A stretch of 64,000 nt of DNA. Origin: Amycolatopsis sp. 195334CR (lineage in GTDB: Bacteria; Actinomycetota; Actinomycetes; Mycobacteriales; Pseudonocardiaceae). The notes beneath the pieces are model-generated. The model searched no databases and was not told the origin of the DNA. It saw only the letters and a program-made list of their open reading frames with translations. A program made the translations under genes and the position numbers. Positions 43,063 through 51,844 of the stretch are shown in pieces (position 1 is the stretch's first letter; the number at the start of each line of letters is the position of its first letter). The stretch lies in contig NZ_JAFJMJ010000002.1 in NCBI RefSeq assembly GCF_017309385.1, positions 1,426,001-1,490,000 of the forward strand, written 5' to 3'.

Positions 43063-44592
43063 TCACTGGCCGGGAGTGGCGTGCAAGTCCAGCCCTGCCC
43101 GGGTCTGGCCCGCGACGACGGACACCGGCTCGGGGTACCAGTCGACGTGCTGCGTCGCGACGAAACTGATCCTGATCTGCTGGGTGTCCAAACCGGACAG
43201 TTCGTAGTCGAAGGTCGACTCGACTCGACCGTCCGGCCCAGCCGGGTCCCCGGTGGCCGCGTTGTACGCGTTCACCGAGAGGAAGTAGGCCGGGAGGGTG
43301 GCGCCGTGGATTCGTCCGGTCACCTTGCCCGCCGGCTCGAGCCGGGCGTCGAGCGGCGCGGTCGCGCCCGCGGTCACGCGGACCGGGGTGGCAGCGAAGC
43401 GGTCCGCCTTGGCCCCGGACCACTGCCAGGCGTACTTCCCGGTCATGTCCGGGAACTGCACCCGCCAGTCGTACGGGCCGAGCCCGCTGATCGTGTAGCG
43501 GCCGTCGGTGTAAGTGCACGTCACGCCCCATGGCTGGTGGTGCCAGGAGTACGCGGGAGTGACCGTGGGACAGAGTCCGGAGACGGGAGCGCCGTTGTCC
43601 GCGCCGGTGACCACTCCGCTGATCGCACCGACTCCGTCGAACCGCACCTGGACATCGCTGGTCTCCCCGGACCTGAGCTCGACCCATCGCGCCTGTTCCA
43701 GGTCACCGGTGCCCCCGTGCGCACCCACCCACTGGCTGCCGTGCACGCCGTCGCCGGCGTACTTGTTGCCTGCCACCGCGAAGAGGCGGTAGCGGCCGGG
43801 GAACCAAGCGGTGAGGCGAAGCTTTCCGGTGCCGTACGCGCACTGCATGTGGTCCGGTGAGACGCTGCGCTCGTGCTCGGCCATGATGTAGACGCAGGCG
43901 TTGCCGACCGGCGCGCCGGTGGCGGCGTCGGTGAAGTCCACCGTCAGGACGGCTTCCTTGGCGAGCGCCTTGGTCAGCCTTGTTGTTTCGTCGGCCCGGA
44001 CGACGGTTTCGCCGATGACGTCGTACTGGTAGCCAGTCTTGGAAAGCCCGAACTCCCACGTGGCGGCGCGTAGCGGCCCGAACCTCGCCACCCCTTCGGC
44101 GTCCGTGGTGGCCGAGATGGAGCCCGCGTGTGGCCCGCCGCGGGTGAACACGGACACGCCCGCCAGCGGTTCCCCGCTCACTTCGTCGGTGACCTCCACC
44201 TCGACGTCACCAAGCGGGATGGCGGTCTCGTCGACCACCGTTTCCTCGCCGGCGGTGACGGTGACCACCCCCGCCTGGTACGGATCGGTTTGCCGCGGCC
44301 AGTACTGATCGAACACGCCGGGGCCGTAGAACCGGAGTTCGTACTGGCCGGCAGGCACGTCGTCGAAGCGGTATCGGCCTTCGGCATCGGTGGACACCAA
44401 TGCCTTCTGGTTGTTGTCGCGGTCGTCGAGCCGTACCCCCGCCGACGCGATCGGCCTTCCCGGGCCGCGGACGTAACTACCCGAAATGGTCCCCGTCTCG
44501 GCTGCGGCCGCCGGAACCGTGCTCAGCCCCAGCAGCAGCGTGAACGCCGCGAACACGGCCGTGACCGCACGCAGATGTCTTCGATCGAGCAT
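43063..44592 (-). CDS. Secreted carboxypeptidase-regulatory-like (CNA_B-type) protein
   Basis: 509 residues with a Sec signal peptide (LRAVTAVFAAFTLLLGLSTV, PAAAA). The rest is a string of four to five beta-sandwich domains of the SdrD-B/CNA_B or carboxypeptidase-regulatory class. These domains appear as GTISGSYVRGPGRPIASAGV, VEVEVTDEVSGEPLAG and GAISGVVTGADNGAPVSGLC. No LPxTG sorting signal or enzymatic domain is seen. It lies 25 bp downstream of the small Tat-type reading frame and may share a transcript with the A-T-R enzyme. Confidence 0.8.
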   Translation of the reverse strand: MLDRRHLRAVTAVFAAFTLLLGLSTVPAAAAETGTISGSYVRGPGRPIASAGVRLDDRDNNQKALVSTDAEGRYRFDDVPAGQYELRFYGPGVFDQYWPRQTDPYQAGVVTVTAGEETVVDETAIPLGDVEVEVTDEVSGEPLAGVSVFTRGGPHAGSISATTDAEGVARFGPLRAATWEFGLSKTGYQYDVIGETVVRADETTRLTKALAKEAVLTVDFTDAATGAPVGNACVYIMAEHERSVSPDHMQCAYGTGKLRLTAWFPGRYRLFAVAGNKYAGDGVHGSQWVGAHGGTGDLEQARWVELRSGETSDVQVRFDGVGAISGVVTGADNGAPVSGLCPTVTPAYSWHHQPWGVTCTYTDGRYTISGLGPYDWRVQFPDMTGKYAWQWSGAKADRFAATPVRVTAGATAPLDARLEPAGKVTGRIHGATLPAYFLSVNAYNAATGDPAGPDGRVESTFDYELSGLDTQQIRISFVATQHVDWYPEPVSVVAGQTRAGLDLHATPGQ

Positions 44593-44617
44593 TCTTCCCC
44601 CTCAGTCAGAGCAACGA

Positions 44618-44958
44618 TCACAGCGAACACGCACCACACCGTGATTCGGTTGCCTCCACCCACGTCCACGTGCCCGGCGAGTCCGAATGGTCATCGATCT
44701 TGCTGCTCTCGACCAGAATGTCGGTGACCGCGAAGTTGCCGGCGTCCGGGGCCATGGACATCACCGCGCCGCTGCGGATGACGTAGCGGCGTCCCCACCG
44801 CCCGCTGTCGTCCGGCGGCTGGTCACCGTCTGCGGTGGCCGGACCGGCCGCGAACGAGCTTGTTCCCGCGGCAGCCACCGTGGCCATTCTCAGGAAGTCG
44901 CGCCGCCCGGCGCTGGAAGCGGCCCGCTCGGTGGCTCATCGTCACGTTGTTTGGTCAT
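44618..44958 (-). pseudogene. Small Tat-exported protein, apparently frameshifted
   Basis: A good start ATG at 44958 with GGAAGG upstream opens MTKQRDDEPPSGPLP, but that frame ends after 22 codons. The next frame carries the twin-arginine leader GRRDFLRMATVAAAG followed by AGTSSFAAG and continues to stop at 44618 (SRCGACSL at the end). Without the frameshift, no start codon lies before the RR motif; an ATG at 44887 would give a leaderless 89-residue product. A one-base indel near 44905-44920 would join both parts into a normal Tat precursor. The mature part is unrecognised. Confidence 0.5.
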
Positions 44959-45028
44959 GGTGCGCCTTCCCGCGCGCAGGACGAGGTCGACGGGGTGTCG
45001 GCTCCGTCGCCGGGGTTCTCTACGGTGC

Positions 45029-48000
45029 TCAGGTCGTGGTGAAGATGCCTGGGTGGTCGACGCGCCACGACGTGTTCCCCCCGTGCCGCCGCAGGTGGTC
45101 GAGGTAGCGGTTGAGCAGTTCGGGGGTGAACTCGGGTTCGCGGACGCCGGTCGGGTCGAGGTGGCGCCGTAGGTTGCTGGTGTCCCAGCGGTAGGTGTTC
45201 TGGTAGAGCTCGACGGTGGATTGGCCCTCGTGCATGTCGTCGGTGTACATGCTGCGTAGCGGGTACAGCGGGGCCGCGGGGTTCTGCTCCCACAGCGCCA
45301 CCCACTGCCTGAATGGCAACGTGGTGAAGTCCAGCTCGCAATGGCGGGTGAGCAGGTCGAAGAATTCAGTGAGGGTCATGGCCCGCTCGGGTGAGGGAAC
45401 GAGGTTGAAGCGCTGCCCCAGGGCCTGCGGGCGGCGTGACACGGCGGCGATGGCCTGGGCCATGTAGTCGACAGTGGTCAGGCCCTCGCGCAGTTCCCGT
45501 AGGTCGGGAATGGCGCGCAAGGCGGTACAGGTTCGCACCAGTCGTCCCCACCATTGGTAGTCCGCGCACAACCCGGTGCGGCTGTGGCAGGTGGCGTAAC
45601 CCAGCCGGAAGGTCATCAGCGGCAGCCCGTGTTCGGCGGCGAGGTCAGCGATCTTCTCCATGACCCACTTGCTGCGCACGTAACCGATGTCGGTGCTGAC
45701 GGCGGACAGATTCTGGTCGATGTCGTCGTCCTCGCACATCCAGGTTTTGCCGGTGAAAAGGTGGCCCCAGCTGAAGACGGAGATGGTGGACAACAGGATC
45801 AGGGGTTTTGTCCTGCCCGTGGCGGCGAACGCGATCACATTCCGCAGCCCGTCCACGTTGTCGCGTTTCATGAAGGAGTACGGCTGGATGAAATTGACGG
45901 AACTGGCGGAGTGGTAGACGACGTCGACCTGTTCGGCGAGCCGCCGATAGTCCGCGCCATCGATTCCCAGTTCCCGTTCCGGTAGGTCCGCGGGGTAGAC
46001 CGAGATGCGGCCGAAGTCGAGTTCGAGCCGATGGTGCCGGGCGAGCCGGCGGAGCCGATCGGTCGCGAGCGCGGTGCCTGCACCGCGGACCGGTAGATGC
46101 AGCTGGGCCTGGGTGGTGGCGAGCAGTTCGTCCAGCAAGTGGATACCGACGAAGCCGGTGGCCCCGGTGAGCAGGATATGCCGTGGCCTGACGAGCGCGT
46201 CCGGCTCCGGCTCCCCGGAGACAGTGAACCCGGCCGGGAGGGTGATGTCACGCCGCAGCTCGCGCACCGGCTCGCCGTCGGTGCCGTGGCCGCGCCGGTC
46301 GGCGCGCCCGCCGAGCTCGGCGGCGAGCATCCGGATACTCGGGAACTCGTACACGTCGCGGATGTGGGTCTTCGCACCGACGCGCGCACCGACCTGCTGG
46401 ACCGCCGAGGCCGCCAGCATCGAATCCCCGCCGACTTCGAGAAAGGCATCGTCGGGACCGAAGTGCCGGTGTCCCAGGATTTCCTCCCACACGGCGGCGA
46501 TCGCCTGTTCGGCGTCGCTGAATCCATTCCGGTGCACGCTGGCGGGTTGTGTCGTGGCCGCGGTTTCACGCAGCGCGCCCCGGTCGATCTTACCGGTGGC
46601 GGTGGTCGGCAGCTCCGAAACGACTCGATAGACGGCGGGCACCATGAAGTCGGGCAGTTCACGCCGGAGAGCGGCGCGTAGGCCCGTGACGAACTCGTCC
46701 TCCCGCATCTTCGGGACGTCGGGTACGAGGAACGCGACCAGCCGCAAATCCGCGCTCGCCGTGCCGGCCGCGACGACCGCCGCCGAGCGCACTTCCGGGA
46801 GTTTCATCAATGCCGCTTCAACGTCCCCTGGCTCCACCCGGTAGCCGCGGATTTTGACCTGGTCATCACGACGACCGAGGAACTGCAGCGTGCCGTCGTC
46901 CAGCCAGCGGGCCAGGTCTCCGGTGCGGTACAGCCGCCGCCCGAGCCGGCCGCTGTGCACGAAACACCGCGCGGTGAGCTCGGGGCTGTTCAGATACCCT
47001 CTGGCCAGGCCATTGCCCGCCAGGCACAACTCACCGACCTCGCCCTTCGGCACCTCCTCCAGGGCGTCGTCGAGAACGAACGCCTCGGTGTCGGCGACCG
47101 GGTGCCCGATCGAGGACCGCGCATGCTCACGCCGCGGTGGCAGCACCCGGCAGGTCGCGAAGATCGTCGCCTCCGTCGGTCCGTAGTAGTCCACCACGGT
47201 GTAGGGCAGGTCCGCGGTCGCCACGGGATGAAGCTTCTCCCCGGCGCAGAACAGATAGCGCAACCACAAGGAGTCCGGCTGCGCGCTGCTCGCCAGCCAC
47301 GGGACCAGCGCGGTCGGCGCATAGGCGTGGGTGAGACCCTGGTCGGCGTAGAAGTTCAGCAGCGCCTCAGGATCTGCGCGAACCTCGTCGTCGACGACGT
47401 GCATCGTCGCCCCGGAGGCGAGCGCGGACCAGATCTCCCACTGTGAGACGTCGAAACCCGCTCCCGCCATCAAGGTGCTGTGGCAGCCCGGTCCCATCGT
47501 GAACCGCGCGTTGTGCCAGTCGATCAACCGGGCGAGCGACTCGTGTTCGACGACAACGCCCTTCGGCTCGCCGGTGGACCCGGAGGTGAACACCACATAG
47601 ACAGCATCACCGCCAGTTGTCGTGGCTGTCTCAACCGATGCTCCGTCACCCTGGATGACGGACTCCACGGCGCTGACCGCGTCACTGGCAGGAATATCGA
47701 CGTCGTCGCTCGACTTGGCCGCCAGCACGACCTTGGGCCGGCACTGCTCGATCATGCTCGCACGGCGCCTGGCAGGGTATTGAGCATCGACAGGGGCATA
47801 CGCGGCACCGCTTTTCGCGACGCCCACCGTCGCGATGACCAGTTCGGCGGACCGTTCCGCCAACACCGGCACCACATCGCCCGGTCCCACACCCCGGCGG
47901 GCCAGCCAGCTCGCGACCCGGTCACTGGACTTCGCGAGCTCACGGTAGCTCAGGGTCCGATGCCGATCGACGACCGCCGCTCTGTCCGGGGTCTGCACCT

Positions 48001-48040
48001 CGGAACGCCTCAAAAAATCAAGAACGAGATCGCCGTGCAT
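45029..48040 (-). CDS. Stand-alone adenylation-thiolation-reductase enzyme
   Basis: 1003 residues, NRPS-like. An adenylation domain (YVVFTSGSTGEPKGVVVEHE, YGPTEATIF, YRTGDLARW, LPTTATGKIDRG) is followed by a carrier domain with the phosphopantetheine site LEVGGDSMLAAS. A C-terminal thioester-reductase domain follows, with the Rossmann motif LTGATGFVGIHLLDELL and the YVRSKW active site. It would activate a carboxylic or amino acid and release it reductively as aldehyde or alcohol. No condensation domain is present. My hand-read specificity positions are D-V-W-A-F-A-Y-I-F-K, which I cannot match to a substrate. Homologous logic is seen in Lys2-type and CAR-type reductases. Confidence 0.85.
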   Translation of the reverse strand: MHGDLVLDFLRRSEVQTPDRAAVVDRHRTLSYRELAKSSDRVASWLARRGVGPGDVVPVLAERSAELVIATVGVAKSGAAYAPVDAQYPARRRASMIEQCRPKVVLAAKSSDDVDIPASDAVSAVESVIQGDGASVETATTTGGDAVYVVFTSGSTGEPKGVVVEHESLARLIDWHNARFTMGPGCHSTLMAGAGFDVSQWEIWSALASGATMHVVDDEVRADPEALLNFYADQGLTHAYAPTALVPWLASSAQPDSLWLRYLFCAGEKLHPVATADLPYTVVDYYGPTEATIFATCRVLPPRREHARSSIGHPVADTEAFVLDDALEEVPKGEVGELCLAGNGLARGYLNSPELTARCFVHSGRLGRRLYRTGDLARWLDDGTLQFLGRRDDQVKIRGYRVEPGDVEAALMKLPEVRSAAVVAAGTASADLRLVAFLVPDVPKMREDEFVTGLRAALRRELPDFMVPAVYRVVSELPTTATGKIDRGALRETAATTQPASVHRNGFSDAEQAIAAVWEEILGHRHFGPDDAFLEVGGDSMLAASAVQQVGARVGAKTHIRDVYEFPSIRMLAAELGGRADRRGHGTDGEPVRELRRDITLPAGFTVSGEPEPDALVRPRHILLTGATGFVGIHLLDELLATTQAQLHLPVRGAGTALATDRLRRLARHHRLELDFGRISVYPADLPERELGIDGADYRRLAEQVDVVYHSASSVNFIQPYSFMKRDNVDGLRNVIAFAATGRTKPLILLSTISVFSWGHLFTGKTWMCEDDDIDQNLSAVSTDIGYVRSKWVMEKIADLAAEHGLPLMTFRLGYATCHSRTGLCADYQWWGRLVRTCTALRAIPDLRELREGLTTVDYMAQAIAAVSRRPQALGQRFNLVPSPERAMTLTEFFDLLTRHCELDFTTLPFRQWVALWEQNPAAPLYPLRSMYTDDMHEGQSTVELYQNTYRWDTSNLRRHLDPTGVREPEFTPELLNRYLDHLRRHGGNTSWRVDHPGIFTTT

Positions 48041-48065
48041 CGAGCATCCTCCTCGAATGTCGTAT

Positions 48066-48284
48066 TCATGGGAGATCTTCAGGAACCCCTTGGTAGGATT
48101 CCCGCATCCCGAACTCTTCTAACGCGGCCGATTCAGTGAAGGGTGGATCCAGCGCACCGGACAAGCCGAGCATTGCGATTTCGGCCTTTTGCAGTAGGAC
48201 GTTGCAACACGGGTTCGGTTTCGACTCGATGTCCGCCGGGCTCGCCGGTGCGACCACGGAGTCTGCCGCGCCACCGGCTATCAC
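48066..48284 (-). CDS. Small unrecognised ORF upstream of the A-T-R gene
   Basis: 72 codons from GTG 48284, ending 25 bp before the A-T-R start on the same strand. GAGG lies close to the start, with short spacing. The sequence contains ESKPNPCCNVLLQKAEIAML and ends YQGVPEDLP, mostly acidic. The codon third positions are moderately GC-rich, lower than in neighbours. It could be a small carrier-related or peptide-type gene, or a chance frame; the opposite strand is open too. Confidence 0.35.
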   Translation of the reverse strand: MIAGGAADSVVAPASPADIESKPNPCCNVLLQKAEIAMLGLSGALDPPFTESAALEEFGMRESYQGVPEDLP

Positions 48285-48479
48285 TACCTCGTCGGGATGG
48301 ATTATCGAGGTGTTCGCCGAACAGATGAAATCTTAGGCTGCCAAGAAACCCATGAGTTCACTGGAAAGATCGTGCATGCGATAATTGCAGTACCGTCGAA
48401 GGGGGCGCAGAAATTTTCAGCGGCAGATTTTCGCAGGCGGCCGCGGACGAGATCCCAGATCCAGTCGGGAATCCGCCCG

Positions 48480-48760
48480 GCGACCAGTGCGCCAGCTGAC
48501 GTGGACCCTCCTCGACCAATGACTTCGGCTGCTCCAGGGCGGCGAAGTGGCCCCCTGTGGTAGCTCCTCGAACCAGCGCAGGTCGGTCAACCGCAGTTCG
48601 GCCTCCCGGCGAGACGGGCGGGTTATGTCGCGCGGGTAGACCGACAGCCCGGAGGGCGCGGTGACCTTGTCGCGGAAGTGGGCGAAGGTCTCCCAGCACA
48701 GGCGCGCCGATGATGTGGCTGTCGGGGTGAACAGTAGACCGAGATCTCGTCGAGGAGTGT
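48480..48760 (-). pseudogene. Epoxide hydrolase relic
   Basis: Three minus-strand frames together spell the C-terminus of an alpha/beta epoxide hydrolase: LLDEISVYCS in one frame, PTATSSARLCWETFAHFRDK through LRLTDLRWFEELPQG in the next, and GGHFAALEQPKSLVEE in the third. The catalytic-His motif GGHFAALEQP is kept but two frameshifts break the gene and the N-terminal part is missing. The rest of the stretch 48285-48952 contains nothing else I can support. Confidence 0.7.
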
Positions 48761-48902
48761 CCGGCGCGACAATGCGCGCAAGGAGGTGAACGACCATGAC
48801 GACCGCCCGCACCCGCTGCGCCGCACGCGGTGAACCCAGGCTGGTGGTCCGGGGCAAGTCGCCGCCGCCGTGCACCCTGGTTGCTGGCGATCGCGCACCA
48901 GC

Positions 48903-49800
48903 TAGGGCCCGTCCTCAAAGCTGGTTGCTCTGACGTGCTTTGATCTTGTGTCGTGGTGCGCAGGCATGAGCTGTCTGATGAGCAGTGGCAGGCGTTGCAG
49001 CCGTTGTTGCCGATCTCGGGCGCGAAGGGGCGTCCGCGGGTGGATGACCGGCGGGTGATCAACGGGATGTTGTTTACAGCGAAGACCGGTGTCTCGTGGC
49101 GTGATCTGCCGGAGCGGTACGGGCCGTGGAAGACGGTCTGCAACCGGTTCTGGCGCTGGTCGCGCAACGGCACCCTGACCATGCTGGTGTCCAAGGCGCG
49201 GGTGATCGCGGAGGCGATCGACGAGCTGGACCGGGAGGTTTCGGTGGACTCCAGCATCGTGCGCGCCCACCAGCACGCGGCCGGTGCCCGCCGCCGCACC
49301 GCAGCGCACACAGGGGGCGAGCGGGTCGCGTGGCGGGCAGACCGAACCAGATGATCATGCTATCGGCCGGTCCCGCGGCGGCCCCTCGACCAAGATTCAT
49401 CTGGCCTGTGACGGGCACGGCCGCCCGCTCGCGACCGTCCTGACCGGCGGGAACACGAACGACTGCACCACGTTCGACACCGTGCTGGCGGGTGTGGTTC
49501 CCGCCGGCACGACACGGCCGGCTCGCGACGCGGCCGACACGGGTGCTCGCGGACAAGGGTTACTCCAGCAAGTCCATTCGCGCTCACCTGCGCCGCCGCG
49601 GCATCCGGGCCACCATCCCCGAACGCCGCGACCAGCGCGCCAACCGAGCCCGCCGCGGTCGAGCCGGAGGCCGCCCACCCGCCTTCGATCCGGTGATCTA
49701 CAAGCGCCGCAACGTCGTCGAACGCTGCTTCAACCGGCTCAAACAGTTCCGCGCGACCGCCACCCGCTACGACAAAACCGCTGTGTCTTACCAAGCCGGT
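48903..49800 (+). mobile_element. IS5-family insertion sequence, right end truncated
   Basis: The left end is close to GGGCCCGTCCTCAAAGC, 50 bp before the transposase start. The right end should come shortly after the SYQA segment but similarity stops near 49797 and no inverted copy of the left end follows. The element is therefore incomplete and probably immobile. It sits between the epoxide hydrolase relic and the second T7SS module. Confidence 0.7.
48953..49797 (+). pseudogene. IS5-family transposase, two frameshifts
   Basis: The first part, from a GTG at 48953, reads MVRRHELSDEQWQALQPLLP, GVSWRDLPERYGPWKTV and VDSSIVRAHQHAAGARR. The frame changes near 49330 (to GGQTEPDDHAIGRSRGGPST, KIHLA) and again near 49520 (to TRPTRVLADKGYSSKSIRAH, then RRNVVERCFNRLKQFRA). 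A single shift between two overlapping frames is normal in the IS427 group, but the second shift and the lost C-terminus indicate decay. Confidence 0.8.
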
Positions 49801-49928
49801 CTCGGAGAAGGACTGGAACCGGTGGATCCCGGCCAGCCACGATCGGTGGTCGCGCCCAGGTATACTCCTGTGGTCCGTGGATGCCGACACGCACCCAGGC
49901 CTGGTCGTCACCCACACGAAAATTCGGG

Positions 49929-50384
49929 TTAATCGTAATTGCCTACTTTGATGTCGTCGATGACGGCCTGCCAGAACGAATTGGAATCGGCGAGTGTTTC
50001 AGCGTCGATAGCGTGCAGCAAGGCATGTATCTGGTTGCCCGCGTTTACATCCGTACCATAGCGCTTCTCGGACAGAGGCCTACCCTGGTCAACGGCAGCG
50101 AGGCTTTCCGCAAAAGCGCGCACGGATGCGTTCAACGGATCGATCGCATCTGACCAGGGTGGCGACGTGTGCACGGTACCCCGGGTGCGATGCACAATGA
50201 CGGGGATTTCGTCAATGTTCCACATGCCGACCACCGCGTAATCGGGGTCGCGATCCCATATGGTGATTTCTTCTGCGGCTCGAAAGGAAACCACGTCCGT
50301 GTCGGGTAGTCCGATATCGGTCAGTGTGGCCCTCGCCTCCGCATTGTCAATTACGGAGACTTGTTGATGAGTGTAAGAAGTCAT
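49929..50384 (-). CDS. SUKH-type immunity protein
   Basis: 151 residues. IGLPDTDVVSFRAAEEITIW and YAVVGMWNIDEIPVIVHRTRG followed by LNASVRAFAESLAAV are typical of the SUKH-4-like immunity group. The ATG overlaps the deaminase toxin stop (ATGA), so the two are coupled. Codon use is less GC-rich than in the chromosome genes, as for the toxin. Cognate immunity to the deaminase is inferred from position. Confidence 0.65.
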   Translation of the reverse strand: MTSYTHQQVSVIDNAEARATLTDIGLPDTDVVSFRAAEEITIWDRDPDYAVVGMWNIDEIPVIVHRTRGTVHTSPPWSDAIDPLNASVRAFAESLAAVDQGRPLSEKRYGTDVNAGNQIHALLHAIDAETLADSNSFWQAVIDDIKVGNYD

Positions 50385-51136
50385 TGTGGTCCAGGGCGTC
50401 CTCTGTTGAATAGTTCTGCGATTGCTTCTTTGGCGCTGTCCCGCGAGGATGCCTGCGCGTCCCTCGGTTGCCAAGGCCAGGAATACTGAATTTGTGCATC
50501 GTCGGGCAGTTTTTGCTCGACCAGGTCCGCGCACCGGTTGCCCGTCGGGCACGGAGACCACTCGACGTAGAGTTTAACGTCGCGCAACTCCGACTTGAGG
50601 TCGACTTGATCTGGCCTGACGCCCTGCCGTTGCGCGATCTCCTGGATCATGTTCTTCACGATATCGCCCTCGGCGTGCTTCGTTGCGTCGGAGCTCCCGG
50701 ATACCTGATAACTATTCCCCTGACTGTCCTTGAAGGTTGCCGCTCCGTACATATTTCTATTATTATTGTCTCTGAGTCGAGCCGCCTGGGCAAGTTGACT
50801 CTCGGGTGTCGTGCCGTATCCTACTTGTTGGTAGTGGCCGGGCACGGGCCCATTGGCATCCCGGGGCTTTGCCGGATCGGGTTTCGGCACGTTCGGGTCC
50901 CGCTTTCGCGACGGCCGCTTGCGGCCGGCCCGCCGCCCGCTCGACCGGCCCTTCAGCGCTTCGTCTCCGACCTTTTTCTGGCCATCGGCGGCATCTTTGA
51001 CCGGGGCCGGGCGGCCGGGGACGCCACCCGGTTTGTTCTCCGGCCCGTCAGGCGGCTTACCGGGACCGTCGCCACCTCGGCGCTGGTACAGAAGGATGTG
51101 CACGATCAGCGAAAAAAGCGCCAGCAGCTTCTTCAC
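50381..51136 (-). CDS. Deaminase-type polymorphic toxin
   Basis: 251 residues from GTG 51136. A hydrophobic start (KKLLALFSLIVHILLYQRR) and a basic Pro-rich linker precede a C-terminal deaminase-like domain. Zinc-site motifs are KHAEGD (His154, Ala155, Glu156) and SPCPTGNRC (Cys196, Cys202), with the helix-strand spacing of nucleic-acid/nucleotide deaminase toxins and a SWPW end of the domain. Such toxins deaminate bases in target cells. It follows the WXG100 gene in the same frame, separated only by TAG and three codons, so it may be the toxin half of a single effector. The SUKH gene is its probable immunity partner. Confidence 0.7.
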   Translation of the reverse strand: MKKLLALFSLIVHILLYQRRGGDGPGKPPDGPENKPGGVPGRPAPVKDAADGQKKVGDEALKGRSSGRRAGRKRPSRKRDPNVPKPDPAKPRDANGPVPGHYQQVGYGTTPESQLAQAARLRDNNNRNMYGAATFKDSQGNSYQVSGSSDATKHAEGDIVKNMIQEIAQRQGVRPDQVDLKSELRDVKLYVEWSPCPTGNRCADLVEQKLPDDAQIQYSWPWQPRDAQASSRDSAKEAIAELFNRGRPGPQ

Positions 51137-51145
51137 GGCCCCCGC

Positions 51146-51844
51146 CTACCCGAGCAGCTTCTGGAGATTGGTCAGGCTGGTGATCAGGCCCGTGGTGTAG
51201 ACGAGGATGCGCCCGGCCCACTTGACCACCGCCGCGACGATCTGCGCGGCGACCACCGGGATGGTCACCACGAAGATCGCTTCCGCCGCCCAGACGATCA
51301 CCCTGGCCACGAGGTCCGCGATCAGGTCCCGGACGATCTCGCGGGTCATCTCGACCAGGCCCCCGGCGCCCTCGGTGGCCGATGCCAGCGCCGCCGACAC
51401 CGCCGCCAGGCCGCCGATGGCCGCCACGTTGTGGGACATCATCTGCTGGTAGGCGTCGGCGCCCTCGCCGTGCCAGTCGGGCAGATCGCTCTCCAGTACC
51501 GACTTCAGTTCGGCGGAGATGCCGGCCAGTTCGGTGGCCATGTTGTTCCACGTCGTCGCGTGCGAGGCGACCACATCCGGTTTGCCGGTCAGGTCGTCGA
51601 GCACTTGGCGCAGCGGTTCGAAGTACTCCATGGCCCAGCCCAGGCCGTTGGCCAGCAGCGCGCTGATGGGGTCCATCACGGTCGCCGCGACCTCGATCCC
51701 GAGTGCGGCGCCGGCCAGTGCGTCGTCGACCCAGCCCTCGGACTTGATGGCATCGGCCAAGCCCTCGATGCTGTCCGCGAGACCGGCTCCGGTCCACGCC
51801 TCGCGGGAGGACTCGACCGGGGCGATCAGTGACGGGTCAGTCAT
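51146..51844 (-). CDS. WXG100-headed T7SS effector N-terminal part
   Basis: 232 residues. The central hairpin has the WxG turn LPDWHGEGADAYQQMM, and a hydrophobic C-terminus follows (AAEAIFVVTIPVVAAQIVAA and GRILVYTTGLITSLTNL). This is the usual trafficking head of T7SS polymorphic toxins, but the frame ends at an amber codon where the toxin domain would begin. Its start overlaps the EspC-like gene by 8 bp. Confidence 0.75.
   Translation of the reverse strand: MTDPSLIAPVESSREAWTGAGLADSIEGLADAIKSEGWVDDALAGAALGIEVAATVMDPISALLANGLGWAMEYFEPLRQVLDDLTGKPDVVASHATTWNNMATELAGISAELKSVLESDLPDWHGEGADAYQQMMSHNVAAIGGLAAVSAALASATEGAGGLVEMTREIVRDLIADLVARVIVWAAEAIFVVTIPVVAAQIVAAVVKWAGRILVYTTGLITSLTNLQKLLG

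Noticed and set aside
48136..48336. Plus-strand open frame of 66 codons overlapping the small minus-strand ORF
   Set aside because: It starts inside the leader of the A-T-R operon in the opposite direction, has no ribosome-binding site and no recognisable features.
49284..50153. 289-codon plus-strand frame running through the IS into the SUKH gene
   Set aside because: Its first part is the middle of the transposase, but after the second frameshift it is noise and overlaps the SUKH gene on the other strand.
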